The notes below the pieces were generated by a model. It saw only the letters and a list, made by a program, of their open reading frames with translations. It was not told where the DNA came from and did no database searches. 12,470 bases of DNA from an uncultured Bacilli bacterium (GTDB lineage Bacteria > Bacillota_I > Bacilli_A > RF39 > UBA660), in NCBI GenBank assembly GCA_947623705.1, contig CANQHT010000032.1:1-12470 (forward strand), read 5' to 3'. Below, one piece after another: positions 5,543 through 12,470 of the stretch; within the stretch, counting starts at the first letter, position 1, and each line of letters begins with the position of its first letter. The translations under genes and the position numbers were made by a program.

Positions 5543-6406
5543 ATGAATCAAACAAAATTAGAGACAATTATTAATTTATTTGAAGGAAATGAAATAAGAA
5601 GTGTTTGGAACAGTGAAAAGGGAGATTATTTTTTTAGTGTTGTAGATGTAATTTCAGTTTTAACTGATAGTGATAATCCAAGAAATTATTGGAATATGCT
5701 AAAGAAAAGAATGAACGAAGAAGAAAAAAGTGAGTTGTCCACAAAATGTGTACAACTGAAAATGAAATCAAAAAAAGATGGAAAAAATTATTCTACTGAT
5801 ACTCTAGACACTAAAGGAATTTTAAGGTTAATTGAATCGATTCCTTCCCCTAAAGCGGAGCCTTTTAAGATTTGGTTAGCAAAATTAGGTAGTGAAAGAA
5901 TTGATGAAGTATTTGATCCGGAAATTGCTATTAAAAGAGCCATCGATTATTACCGAAAAAGAGGATACTCTGATAAATGGATTGAAGCCAGATTAAAAGG
6001 TATTTTAGATAGAAATAAATTAACTGATATATGGCAAGAAAATGGTATTTCTAAAGATTATGAATATGGAATACTTACTAATGAAATATATAAAGAATGG
6101 TCTGGTATGAAAGCAAATGAATATAAAGCATACAAAGGCATTAGAAAAGAATCTTTAAGAGATAATATGTCAGATATTGAAATTGCACTTACTGATTTAG
6201 GTGAAATTGCTACTCGTGAACTAGCTAAAGAACATAAACCATATGGTTTAGAACAAAATAAAGTTATTGCGAAAATGGGTGGCCATGCTGCAAAGGTGGC
6301 AAGAGAAGATATTGAAAATAATTTAGGAAAATCAGTAATTAGCAATAAAAATAATCTGAATTATCAATATATAGATGAAAAAGAAAAATTGGAATATAAA
6401 GAATAA
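5543..6406 (+). CDS. Bro-N domain, phage antirepressor-like protein (287 aa)
   Basis: The open frame extends upstream to 5462, but that part lies inside the terminator and promoter. The real start is the ATG at 5543, six bases after GAGGAGG (5530-5536). Residues about 15-115 form a Bro-N domain: RSVWNSEKGDYFFSVVDVI, then VLTDSDNPRNYWNMLKKRM. Next comes a charged region with IESIPSPKAEPFKIWLAKLG. The C-terminal half (about 128-265) is rich in helices, with the RGYSDKWIEARLKGIL and LREIATRELAKEH-like segments usual for long Bro-N proteins of gut bacteria. Bro-N proteins bind DNA and include phage antirepressors. No phage genes are visible nearby, so this is an orphan or remnant, or a chromosomal regulator of unknown target. 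It has its own promoter. I see no clear terminator after it. Confidence 0.82.
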   Translation: MNQTKLETIINLFEGNEIRSVWNSEKGDYFFSVVDVISVLTDSDNPRNYWNMLKKRMNEEEKSELSTKCVQLKMKSKKDGKNYSTDTLDTKGILRLIESIPSPKAEPFKIWLAKLGSERIDEVFDPEIAIKRAIDYYRKRGYSDKWIEARLKGILDRNKLTDIWQENGISKDYEYGILTNEIYKEWSGMKANEYKAYKGIRKESLRDNMSDIEIALTDLGEIATRELAKEHKPYGLEQNKVIAKMGGHAAKVAREDIENNLGKSVISNKNNLNYQYIDEKEKLEYKE

Positions 6407-6415
6407 CTATTATTT

Positions 6416-6444
6416 AAGACATATTTAAAATTATGTATTATAAT
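6416..6444 (+). promoter_or_regulatory. Candidate promoter of the three-gene envelope operon
   Basis: AAGACA (6416-6421) and a perfect TATAAT (6439-6444) are spaced 17 bp and end 20 bp before the first gene. The -35 box matches consensus at four of six positions. Confidence 0.5.
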
Positions 6445-6464
6445 ATTGTTGAAAGAGAGGCAAT

Positions 6465-7043
6465 ATGAAAAAAGGTTTGAAAATTACTTTAATTATTCTA
6501 GGTGTTTTGATTGGTATTATTGCACTTGATACTTTGCAAGCAAAAATATTTGATAATAGTCCCTTATTAAAGATAAGAGAAGTTTATCATGGTGGTGATA
6601 TTTATTATATTGATAAAGGTTTATTTGTAAATCATTATCGTTGTAATGATGATGAAAAAGTTACCACTTGGAAAGGGACAAAATTTGCTTGTTCTATTAA
6701 AGAAGATGATACAAATAATAATGCATTATTAAATTGCTTTAAAAGCAAGGTTGAAGCCTATATAACTTCTGAAAAAAATGTACCCAAAGAAGAAAAGTTA
6801 GAAAATTTAATTGCATATGAGAAAAATAATGTAGAATACTCTTATGTAAGGAAGAGTGAAATAGGAATTTATGTAATATTAAAAACTACTGATGATAAGA
6901 TCATTCAAGAACTTAATAATTACTTTGAAAAAGAATATGAAGGATATCAAACAGCAATAAATAATGATTATAAAATATATGTTTATAATAATCTAAATGA
7001 TTTTGATTTAGAAAATGATTTTGCAACTTGTTATAAAGATTAA
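6465..7043 (+). CDS. Membrane-anchored protein of unknown function with four cysteines (192 aa)
   Basis: I do not recognise a named family. Residues 5-22 form an N-terminal membrane helix, with the rest probably outside the cell. The segment after it (about 22-78) is the most family-like: DTLQAKIFDNSPLLKIRE, then YIDKGLFVNHYRC and KGTKFAC. Cysteines are at 60, 76, 91 and 189, enough for two disulfides. The C-terminal half (about 125-190) contains YSYVRKSEIGIYVIL and NNYFEKEYEG. An AGAGAGG site (6454-6460) lies close to the ATG. It is the first of three co-directional envelope genes, with 28 bp to the next, and has its own candidate promoter. Confidence 0.75.
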   Translation: MKKGLKITLIILGVLIGIIALDTLQAKIFDNSPLLKIREVYHGGDIYYIDKGLFVNHYRCNDDEKVTTWKGTKFACSIKEDDTNNNALLNCFKSKVEAYITSEKNVPKEEKLENLIAYEKNNVEYSYVRKSEIGIYVILKTTDDKIIQELNNYFEKEYEGYQTAINNDYKIYVYNNLNDFDLENDFATCYKD

Positions 7044-7071
7044 TTATAGTTTGTAGGAGTGAGTTAAAAAT

Positions 7072-8421
7072 ATGCAAAAGAAAATATTTGGTTATTTATT
7101 ATATTGTTTGGCTTTATTTCTAGTAGTTTTTTATATATTAATTGCTATTAGACCTGAAGTAATAATTGAATTTAAAGCAACTTTAATTTTTATCGTTATA
7201 TCTTGTTTACTTATTTATTTTGGAGGAATTTTACTTTCTAAATATTATAAAACTAACAAACCCCTTAAAATAAATTTATGGATATATTTTATATTATACA
7301 TTTTACTATTTTTAAATTTAACATTATTTGATAGTTCATGGGGTAGACAGGGATTTTTATTTATAAAACCCAATATGGAATATTTAAAAGAGTCCGTTAA
7401 TTTAATTCCTTTTCGAACTATTTATGAATATTTAATTGAAAGTTTTAATAATCTAACCAGTACAAACACTATTATTTATAATGTTTTTGGTAATTTTGTG
7501 GCTTTAATGCCTATGGCTTTCTTTTTACCCCTTTTAATTTCAAAAGAAAATAAATTTAAATATTTTTTCCTAACTATTTTATCTATTGTTTTAGGTATTG
7601 AAATTATTCAATTAATTGGTTATGTCGGTAGATTTGATATTGATGACATTATTCTTAATGTTGGTGGTTCTTTATTAATGTTTAAAGTTTTAAAGATAAA
7701 AGAAATAGATAATTTAATTAAAAATATTTTCTTGCTTGAAAAAAATAAAATTGATATAAAAAAATTAATAAAAATCTTTTGTATCATTGTAGTAATTTTA
7801 ATTCTCTTTATTCTTTTGATTAAATATCGTAATTCTTTATATAAAGAAAATTTAGATACTTTACATTATGAAATGCAAATATTTGATGAATCAAATGATA
7901 TATGTGATGAGGCTCTAGATAAATTTTATGAAGATGAGTTTTATAACTATTACTTTCTATGTCAAAAGAGTGATAAAGTATATGCTATTATCAATAGTAA
8001 AGATAAATATTTAGTCAAGGATTTACTTAATAATAATCCTTCAAAATATGAAGTAGATATTAAAAGAATAGAAGAAAGATTAGAATTTTATAAAGTAAAT
8101 TATCAAAGAAAAAATAAATATACTAATGTTTTATTGAACATTAATTTAATTCATGAAAATAATGGTTATGTATCTCCTAAAATAATTGTTAATGTTTTAG
8201 ATGAAGAAATTATGGAAGCAAAATTAGATTATAGTAATTCTAAAATGGATTTAGACAATGAAAAATATAATATAGCATTACATTTTATTCCTAAGCAAAA
8301 AGGAACAACCACTGTTGAAGTTTCAGCATTTAATAGTCAAGAACTAATCGATAAAATAGAATATAAAATAAGTGTTGATAAAGAATTAAATGTCAAATAT
8401 GAAATTTTAAATAATGAATAA
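7072..8421 (+). CDS. VanZ-like membrane protein with an extra helix and extracellular C-terminal domain (449 aa)
   Basis: Helices near residues 7-27, 36-55 and 68-88 are followed by the VanZ-like core. Its landmarks are NLIPFR (110-115), GNFVALMPMAFFLPLL (about 141-156), E177 and Q180 in the next helix, and GRFDIDDIILNVGG (186-199). VanZ of the glycopeptide clusters gives teicoplanin resistance by an unclear mechanism; most relatives are not resistance genes and no van genes are here. Typical VanZ-like proteins are about 150-200 residues. This one continues with a further helix (233-251) and about 198 residues (252-449) that I cannot assign, probably outside the cell. That domain has two cysteines early and beta-rich repeats late. 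TAGGAG (7054-7059) is 12 bp from the ATG, a long spacing. It sits between two other membrane-anchored envelope proteins. Confidence 0.83.
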   Translation: MQKKIFGYLLYCLALFLVVFYILIAIRPEVIIEFKATLIFIVISCLLIYFGGILLSKYYKTNKPLKINLWIYFILYILLFLNLTLFDSSWGRQGFLFIKPNMEYLKESVNLIPFRTIYEYLIESFNNLTSTNTIIYNVFGNFVALMPMAFFLPLLISKENKFKYFFLTILSIVLGIEIIQLIGYVGRFDIDDIILNVGGSLLMFKVLKIKEIDNLIKNIFLLEKNKIDIKKLIKIFCIIVVILILFILLIKYRNSLYKENLDTLHYEMQIFDESNDICDEALDKFYEDEFYNYYFLCQKSDKVYAIINSKDKYLVKDLLNNNPSKYEVDIKRIEERLEFYKVNYQRKNKYTNVLLNINLIHENNGYVSPKIIVNVLDEEIMEAKLDYSNSKMDLDNEKYNIALHFIPKQKGTTTVEVSAFNSQELIDKIEYKISVDKELNVKYEILNNE

Positions 8422-8456
8422 TATAGTGTAAGTAGTATTATGATGGGAAAATTAAG

Positions 8457-9314
8457 ATGAAAAAAATAAAAAGAAAAACAATAATTATTATTTTAATTAG
8501 TATTATTTTATTGTTTTTTATTGGTTTATATTTATATTTTGAAAACAATTATTTACAAGTTAGTATTTATACTGTGGAAAGTAGTAAAATTCCCAAGGAT
8601 TTTACAGGTTTTAAAATTGTCCAAATTTCCGATTTTCATAATACAAAATTCAAAAAATTAACAAATGATATAATAAAAGAAATAAAAAATTCTAATCCTA
8701 ACATAATAGTTATAACTGGTGATTTAATAGATGCTTATAAGACAAATATAGATATTGCTATATCGTTTGTGGAAAAAATTAATGATATTGCACCGATTTA
8801 TTATGTTACAGGTAATCATGAGGCTAGAATAGAGAACTATGAGGAGTTTAAAAATAAACTTGAAGAAAATAAAGTGACTATTTTAGATGATAAATTAGAA
8901 GTAATTAAAAAAGATAATAGTGAAATAAATTTGATAGGTATTGATGATCCAAGTTTTAATTTTAATACTTATAGTGATGATTCAACAATAGTAGAAGATA
9001 ATTTAACTTCAATTCAATTTGATAAAAATAAATTTAATATCTTATTATCGCACAGGCCTGAACTTATAGATGTTTATGCTAAAAATAATTTTGACTTAGT
9101 TTTGACAGGTCATGCTCATGGTGGCCAAATAAGAATTCCTTTTATTGGTGGTTTAATTGCTCCTAATCAAGGTTTGTTTCCTAAATACACTAGTGGGGCT
9201 TATGAAATGGGTAATACGAAAATGATTGTAAGTCGGGGAATTGGTAATAGCATTTTACCATTTAGAATAAATAATCGACCCGAGTTAGTAGTTATAGAGT
9301 TAAAGAATAAGTAA
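8457..9314 (+). CDS. Membrane-anchored metallophosphoesterase, YkuE/YaeI type (285 aa)
   Basis: Residues 9-27 form an N-terminal membrane helix. The calcineurin-like metallophosphoesterase fold follows with all its metal-binding motifs: D59 and H61 in ISDFHN, D89 in GDLID, N120 and H121 in GNHE, H199 in LSHRPE, and H219 and H221 in GHAHGGQ. The late RGIGNS..PFRINNRPE segment is typical of the YkuE/YaeI group, whose members act on phosphoester bonds. E. coli YaeI (LpxH-like) and Bacillus YkuE are the reference types, and the substrate here is not predictable. It is full length with no missing residue. It starts 35 bp after the VanZ-like gene with only a weak TGGGA upstream, so it is probably translated from the same transcript. 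An envelope lipid or wall substrate would fit the neighbours, but this is inference. Confidence 0.92.
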   Translation: MKKIKRKTIIIILISIILLFFIGLYLYFENNYLQVSIYTVESSKIPKDFTGFKIVQISDFHNTKFKKLTNDIIKEIKNSNPNIIVITGDLIDAYKTNIDIAISFVEKINDIAPIYYVTGNHEARIENYEEFKNKLEENKVTILDDKLEVIKKDNSEINLIGIDDPSFNFNTYSDDSTIVEDNLTSIQFDKNKFNILLSHRPELIDVYAKNNFDLVLTGHAHGGQIRIPFIGGLIAPNQGLFPKYTSGAYEMGNTKMIVSRGIGNSILPFRINNRPELVVIELKNK

Positions 9315-9321
9315 AAAAATA

Positions 9322-9345
9322 TAACTCTACTAATAGTAGGTGTTA
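9322..9345. promoter_or_regulatory. Dyad before the XRE-type gene, possible operator
   Basis: CTACTA (9327-9332) and TAGTAG (9334-9339) form a perfect 6-bp inverted repeat around one A. TAAC (9322-9325) and GTTA (9342-9345) add a looser outer arm. No T tract follows, so it is unlikely to be a terminator. It lies about 50 bp before the HTH gene, close to a weak -10 TATAGT (9364-9369), where an autoregulatory site would be expected. Confidence 0.4.
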
Positions 9346-9391
9346 AAATTAATCTTAATATTGTATAGTTGTCTTGAAAGGAGCAAGAAAT

Positions 9392-10540
9392 ATGAACCAA
9401 GAAAAAATAGGTAAATTCATCGCCAATAAAAGAAAAGAACAAAATTTAACCCAAGAACAACTTGCCGAAAAATTAGGAATAACTTCTAAAGCGGTATCGA
9501 AATGGGAGTGTGGTAAAGGACTTCCTGATGCCTCTATTATGGTGGAGCTATGTAAAATTTTAAAAATAACTGTTAATGATCTACTTAGTGGCGAAAAAGT
9601 ACAAGAAAAAGAATATCAAGAAAAATTAGAACAAAATATTATTGATACTTTTAACTATTCCAATAAATTAGTTGCTGCGAAAGATCGTAAAATAGCCAAA
9701 TTTATGATGCTTTTAGGTATCTTTTTGATTTTTGTGGCTTTTTCTAGTTTTCCTACGGAAAGTAGTTGGGGTGCAATTTTTTCCGTAATGGGATTATTAT
9801 TATCTACTTTAGGTTTTATTAATATAAGAAAGCATCAAATATTTAAAAAATTATTTTTAGGGGTAATATATTTTATAATTATCTTTATTTTATTAATTGT
9901 TATTGACTATACTAATGTCGTTTTAAATAAAATTCCCCCAAGATTTTCTTATCTTATTAAAACAAGTGATGATATCATTTTGTATGAATCACCTTTATGT
10001 AATGTATATAGGATAAATAGAAATACTAAAAATGAATATTATATTGTCGATTCTAAAAAAATATATACGGAAGATAGTATTCCATTAACACCATTTAATC
10101 GTGATAAATCAGGAATAGATACAATAATTAAATTTAAAAATAAATATGTTGGTAATAATAGTAATGATAGTCATTTAATAGATAGTTTACCACTTGCTGA
10201 ATATGGATATGTATTTGAAATTGATTCTAAAAATTTAGGGCTTACGATTGATTATCATATTACTGATTGGTATATTAATGCGAGTCATTATTTAGAAAAA
10301 GCACTAGTTTATAACTCTATATCGATATTTGCTTTAATCGATAATGTCGAATATATTACTTTTAATTTTAGTGGTAATACCTATACAGTAAATAGAAAGC
10401 AAGTAAGTGAATTGTATCCTAATTTTGAAGATATAACTGAAGATGGCGTTAATAAAAATAATTTCAATAAGTATTTAGAAAGCAAAATGAATGATAATAA
10501 TTTTGTCGAAGATATATTTAAAAAAATTTTTGTTAATTAG
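9392..10540 (+). CDS. XRE-family HTH protein with membrane helices and DUF4825-like domain (382 aa)
   Basis: The start is the ATG at 9392, eight bases after AAAGGAG (9377-9383); an in-frame TTG at 9374 lies before that site and is rejected. Residues 4-64 are an XRE/HTH_3 DNA-binding domain (KIGKFIANKRKEQNLTQEQL, then GITSKAVSKWECGKGLPD). A short helical link and roughly three membrane helices follow (about 101-118, 123-142 and 152-175). The outer part (about 180-382) contains the FKNKYVGNNSNDSHLIDSLP segment and GLTIDYH, typical of DUF4825. The architecture suggests a membrane-bound transcription factor that senses something outside or in the membrane and acts on DNA without a kinase. A likely target is its own promoter or the envelope genes just upstream, which is inference. 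It ends in TAG, the only TAG stop here. Confidence 0.87.
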   Translation: MNQEKIGKFIANKRKEQNLTQEQLAEKLGITSKAVSKWECGKGLPDASIMVELCKILKITVNDLLSGEKVQEKEYQEKLEQNIIDTFNYSNKLVAAKDRKIAKFMMLLGIFLIFVAFSSFPTESSWGAIFSVMGLLLSTLGFINIRKHQIFKKLFLGVIYFIIIFILLIVIDYTNVVLNKIPPRFSYLIKTSDDIILYESPLCNVYRINRNTKNEYYIVDSKKIYTEDSIPLTPFNRDKSGIDTIIKFKNKYVGNNSNDSHLIDSLPLAEYGYVFEIDSKNLGLTIDYHITDWYINASHYLEKALVYNSISIFALIDNVEYITFNFSGNTYTVNRKQVSELYPNFEDITEDGVNKNNFNKYLESKMNDNNFVEDIFKKIFVN

Positions 10541-10552
10541 TTATAATTTATA

Positions 10553-10577
10553 AGCAGACTAGAAATAGTTTGTTTTT
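10553..10577 (+). terminator. Terminator after the XRE-type gene
   Basis: AGCAGACTA (10553-10561) pairs with TAGTTTGTT (10566-10574), two G-U pairs included, across a GAAA tetraloop. T residues run on to 10577, then CTT. It lies 12 bp after the stop codon. Confidence 0.78.
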
Positions 10578-10613
10578 CTTATGGTATAACCCGAGTTTGA
10601 CAGATGAAGAAAT

Positions 10614-10654
10614 AAAAAAAGTTTAATTTCTATTGAAATTAGGCTTTTCTTTTT
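10614..10654 (+). terminator. Hairpin in the IS leader, probably insulating the transposase
   Basis: AAAAGTTTAATTTC (10617-10630) pairs with GAAATTAGGCTTTT (10635-10648), 14 bp with two G-U, across a TATT loop. TTTTCTTTTT follows (10645-10654). It lies before the transposase start and would block read-through from neighbouring genes. The A/T-rich flanks could make it work in both directions. Confidence 0.7.
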
Positions 10655-10704
10655 ATACAAAGTATGTTATTATAATAATAGGTATATAAGGCATAGGTGA
10701 TTTT

Positions 10705-12470
10705 ATGTATTTAGATTGTTTTAAAAATTATGGTAAACCCTATTTAAGAATAGTACACAATTTTTATCACACAGAAAATGGTAAATTAAAACAAAAAAGA
10801 GTTACACTTAAAAACTTGGGATTACTTTCTAATTATGATGATGGAAAACCTGATTTGTTAATTAGACTAAGAGAAAAATTTAAAAATGGTGAATTAGTTG
10901 ATTTAAGCGAATTTAATTTAGATGAAATAAAAAAAGAAAAAGATACTATTCCTATTACAGAATTAAATTTAAAATTAAGCCCTAAAAATATAGGTTATTT
11001 ATTTTTAAATCAAATATATAATGAACTAGGTATAACAGAAGTTTTAAACAGAATAAAAAGCGATTCAAAAATTGATTATGATTTAAATGGAATAGTAAAG
11101 ATGTTGGTATTTGGAAGAATATTAAATCCTCAAAGTAAAAAGAAAACATTTGAAACAAGAGATCAATATCTATTCTCAATTGTAGATTGTAATGAAATAA
11201 AAGAAGTATATAGAACTTTAGATGTATTAGAAGAAAATTCTAAAAAAATACAAAATAGGATGAATACAAAAATAAAAAATTCATCTATAGGCAGAAAAAC
11301 AGATTTAACATATTATGATGTAACAAATTATTATTTTGAAACAATGTATGGTGATGATGATGTTTATGAACTAGATGAAAATAACGAGATAGTAAAAGAT
11401 GAAAAAGGAAATCCAATTATAGTTCAAAAAGGATTTAGAAAAATTGGTGTATCAAAAGAAAATAATAAAGGTCCAATAGTTCAAATGGGATTATTTATAG
11501 ATAATAATGGAATACCTGTATCACATAAATTATTTCCGGGAAATACCCAAGATAAAACAACATTTAAGGATGTCTTAGAAAAAGATGTTGATGAAATGAA
11601 TTTAGGGCATATTGTTGTTGTAGCAGATAATGGTATGAATACCCAAGAAAATAAATATTTAATCGTTAATAAAGGAAATGGCTATATAGTTAGTAAAAGT
11701 GTTAAAAGAAGTTGGAAATCACAAAGAGAATGGGCACTCAAAGAAAACGATTACAATTATATAAAAAACAAAAAAGGTGAAATTGTATTTAAATATAAAT
11801 CAAGGATTAACGATATAACATTAACTTATAAAAATTCTGACGGAACAAAATCTACAAAGAAAGTTAAAGAAAAAGAAATTATCTATTGGAGTAAAAAACA
11901 TTATGAGAAAGAATTACACCAAAACAAAAAATTTATTGACTATTTAGAAAGTTGCAAAGAACATCCTGATAAATTAAAAGATAAAGAAAGAAAAAGTCAA
12001 CAATTTATAAAAACTGTAGATGTAGATCCAGAAACTAAAGAAATAATTCATCCGGAAAAAGTAATAGTTTTCTTAGACAAAAAATTAGAAAAATATAAAG
12101 AGACTTTAGGATACTATTCTATTGTTACATCGGAAATAGATGAAGATGATAAAGAAATAATCAATAGATATCACGGATTATCAAGAATAGAAGATTCATT
12201 CAGAATAATAAAAAGTGACTTAGAAGGAAGACCAATATATGTGTGGACAGAAGAACATATAAAAGCTCACTTTCTAATATGCTTTATAGCCTTAACAATA
12301 ATAAGAATAATTCAATATAAGATACTTAAATATGAAAATAAATCCACCCTTAATGTAGATGGTTGGGAACAAGGAATAACAGCTGAAAAAATAAAAGAAT
12401 CTTTAAATAATTTTCAAGCAGATTCAATATATTTAGACTATTATAAAATAACAGAAATAAATGAAGAAAT
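10705..12470 (+). CDS. IS1634-family DDE transposase, 3' end cut by the window (588+ aa)
   Basis: The ATG at 10705 follows TAGGTGA (10694-10700). The frame stays open for 588 codons to the last base, so only a short C-terminal end is probably missing. The IS4-superfamily catalytic residues are all present: D205 in TYYDVTNYYFE, D308 in VVVADNGM, and E496 in the signature YHGLSRIEDSFRIIKSDLEG (489-508), with K503 seven residues after the glutamate. The following RPIYVWTEEHIKAHFLICFI stretch is characteristic of the IS1634 group. There is no frameshift or internal stop, so the element looks intact as far as seen and may be active. A perfect TATAAT at 10671-10676 is a candidate -10, but no good -35 is visible. 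Base composition resembles the host, so the element is adapted to AT-rich genomes. Confidence 0.92.
   Translation, partial: MYLDCFKNYGKPYLRIVHNFYHTENGKLKQKRVTLKNLGLLSNYDDGKPDLLIRLREKFKNGELVDLSEFNLDEIKKEKDTIPITELNLKLSPKNIGYLFLNQIYNELGITEVLNRIKSDSKIDYDLNGIVKMLVFGRILNPQSKKKTFETRDQYLFSIVDCNEIKEVYRTLDVLEENSKKIQNRMNTKIKNSSIGRKTDLTYYDVTNYYFETMYGDDDVYELDENNEIVKDEKGNPIIVQKGFRKIGVSKENNKGPIVQMGLFIDNNGIPVSHKLFPGNTQDKTTFKDVLEKDVDEMNLGHIVVVADNGMNTQENKYLIVNKGNGYIVSKSVKRSWKSQREWALKENDYNYIKNKKGEIVFKYKSRINDITLTYKNSDGTKSTKKVKEKEIIYWSKKHYEKELHQNKKFIDYLESCKEHPDKLKDKERKSQQFIKTVDVDPETKEIIHPEKVIVFLDKKLEKYKETLGYYSIVTSEIDEDDKEIINRYHGLSRIEDSFRIIKSDLEGRPIYVWTEEHIKAHFLICFIALTIIRIIQYKILKYENKSTLNVDGWEQGITAEKIKESLNNFQADSIYLDYYKITEINEE

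Larger units (their letters stand above)
10581..12470 (+). mobile_element. IS1634-family insertion sequence, right end beyond the window
   Basis: Defined by the transposase at 10705. The left boundary is estimated. After the terminator of the XRE-type gene comes an uncharacteristically G/C-containing stretch (ACCCGAGTTTGACAG, 10588-10602), which could be part of the left terminal inverted repeat. I cannot confirm it without the right end. IS1634-family elements can make long target duplications, so the true edge may lie elsewhere. Confidence 0.6.

Noticed and set aside
6058..6345. Minus-strand open frame opposite the Bro-N gene
   Set aside because: Shadow of the coding strand; no recognisable domain and no start signals.
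7072..8421. Glycopeptide resistance gene
   Set aside because: VanZ-like proteins are widespread; no vanA/H/X-type genes or regulators accompany it, so resistance cannot be claimed.
9374..9391. TTG start for the HTH gene
   Set aside because: It lies upstream of, and overlaps, the AAAGGAG site that fits the ATG at 9392.
9200..9442. Minus-strand open frame across the phosphoesterase end and HTH start
   Set aside because: Overlaps two real genes and an intergenic signal region; composition looks like a reverse-complement artefact.
1..10540. TGA read as tryptophan (mycoplasma-type code)
   Set aside because: Genes are full length with TGG for Trp, and no in-frame TGA occurs inside a supported gene. 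The only ATG-TGA-ATG (152-160) is just before a start codon.
10982..11179. Minus-strand open frame inside the transposase
   Set aside because: Phe/Leu-rich shadow within a gene with intact catalytic motifs.

Overview
The window comes from a very AT-rich, low-GC Gram-positive (Bacillota-type) genome. A class B sortase, strong AGGAGG-type ribosome binding sites, a VanZ-family protein and many short U-tailed hairpins support this. All Trp codons I checked are TGG and no complete gene has an in-frame TGA. Of ten visible stop codons nine are TAA and one is TAG, so I read it with the standard bacterial code. An uncultured gut or host-associated Bacilli lineage (RF39/Mycoplasmatota-like or Erysipelotrichia-like) is an inference only. 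Every gene I support lies on the plus strand.

Region 1 (1-4689) is a cell-surface cassette. A consensus promoter (TTGACA / TATAAT) has a run of eight G in its spacer. It drives two paralogous secreted proteins (158-1486 and 1505-2542). Their N-terminal halves have diverged, while their C-terminal 152 residues are nearly identical and contain a 140-bp stretch with no nucleotide difference. Both end in a sortase-type tail with an unusual TPTLG motif. A perfect 12-bp hairpin terminator separates them from a class B sortase (2608-3378). Next comes a membrane-anchored protein with Ig-like and CAP/SCP-like domains (3439-4689). The layout suggests a phase-variable, recombining surface antigen pair with its own anchoring enzyme.

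Region 2 (4690-6406) holds a DUF2798-like four-helix membrane protein behind a possibly structured 5' leader, and an orphan Bro-N (phage antirepressor-like) gene. The Bro-N gene's promoter carries a perfect palindrome in its spacer.

Region 3 (6465-9314) looks like a co-directional operon of envelope proteins: an unrecognised anchored protein with four cysteines, a VanZ-like protein carrying an extra helix and extracellular domain, and a membrane-anchored YkuE/YaeI-type metallophosphoesterase.

Region 4 (9315-12470) holds an XRE-type HTH protein with membrane helices and a DUF4825-like outer domain. It ends at a GAAA-loop terminator. After it comes an IS1634-family (IS4 superfamily) insertion sequence whose transposase runs off the window end. 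No gene-free stretch exceeds 300 bases. I see no tRNA, rRNA or CRISPR array.
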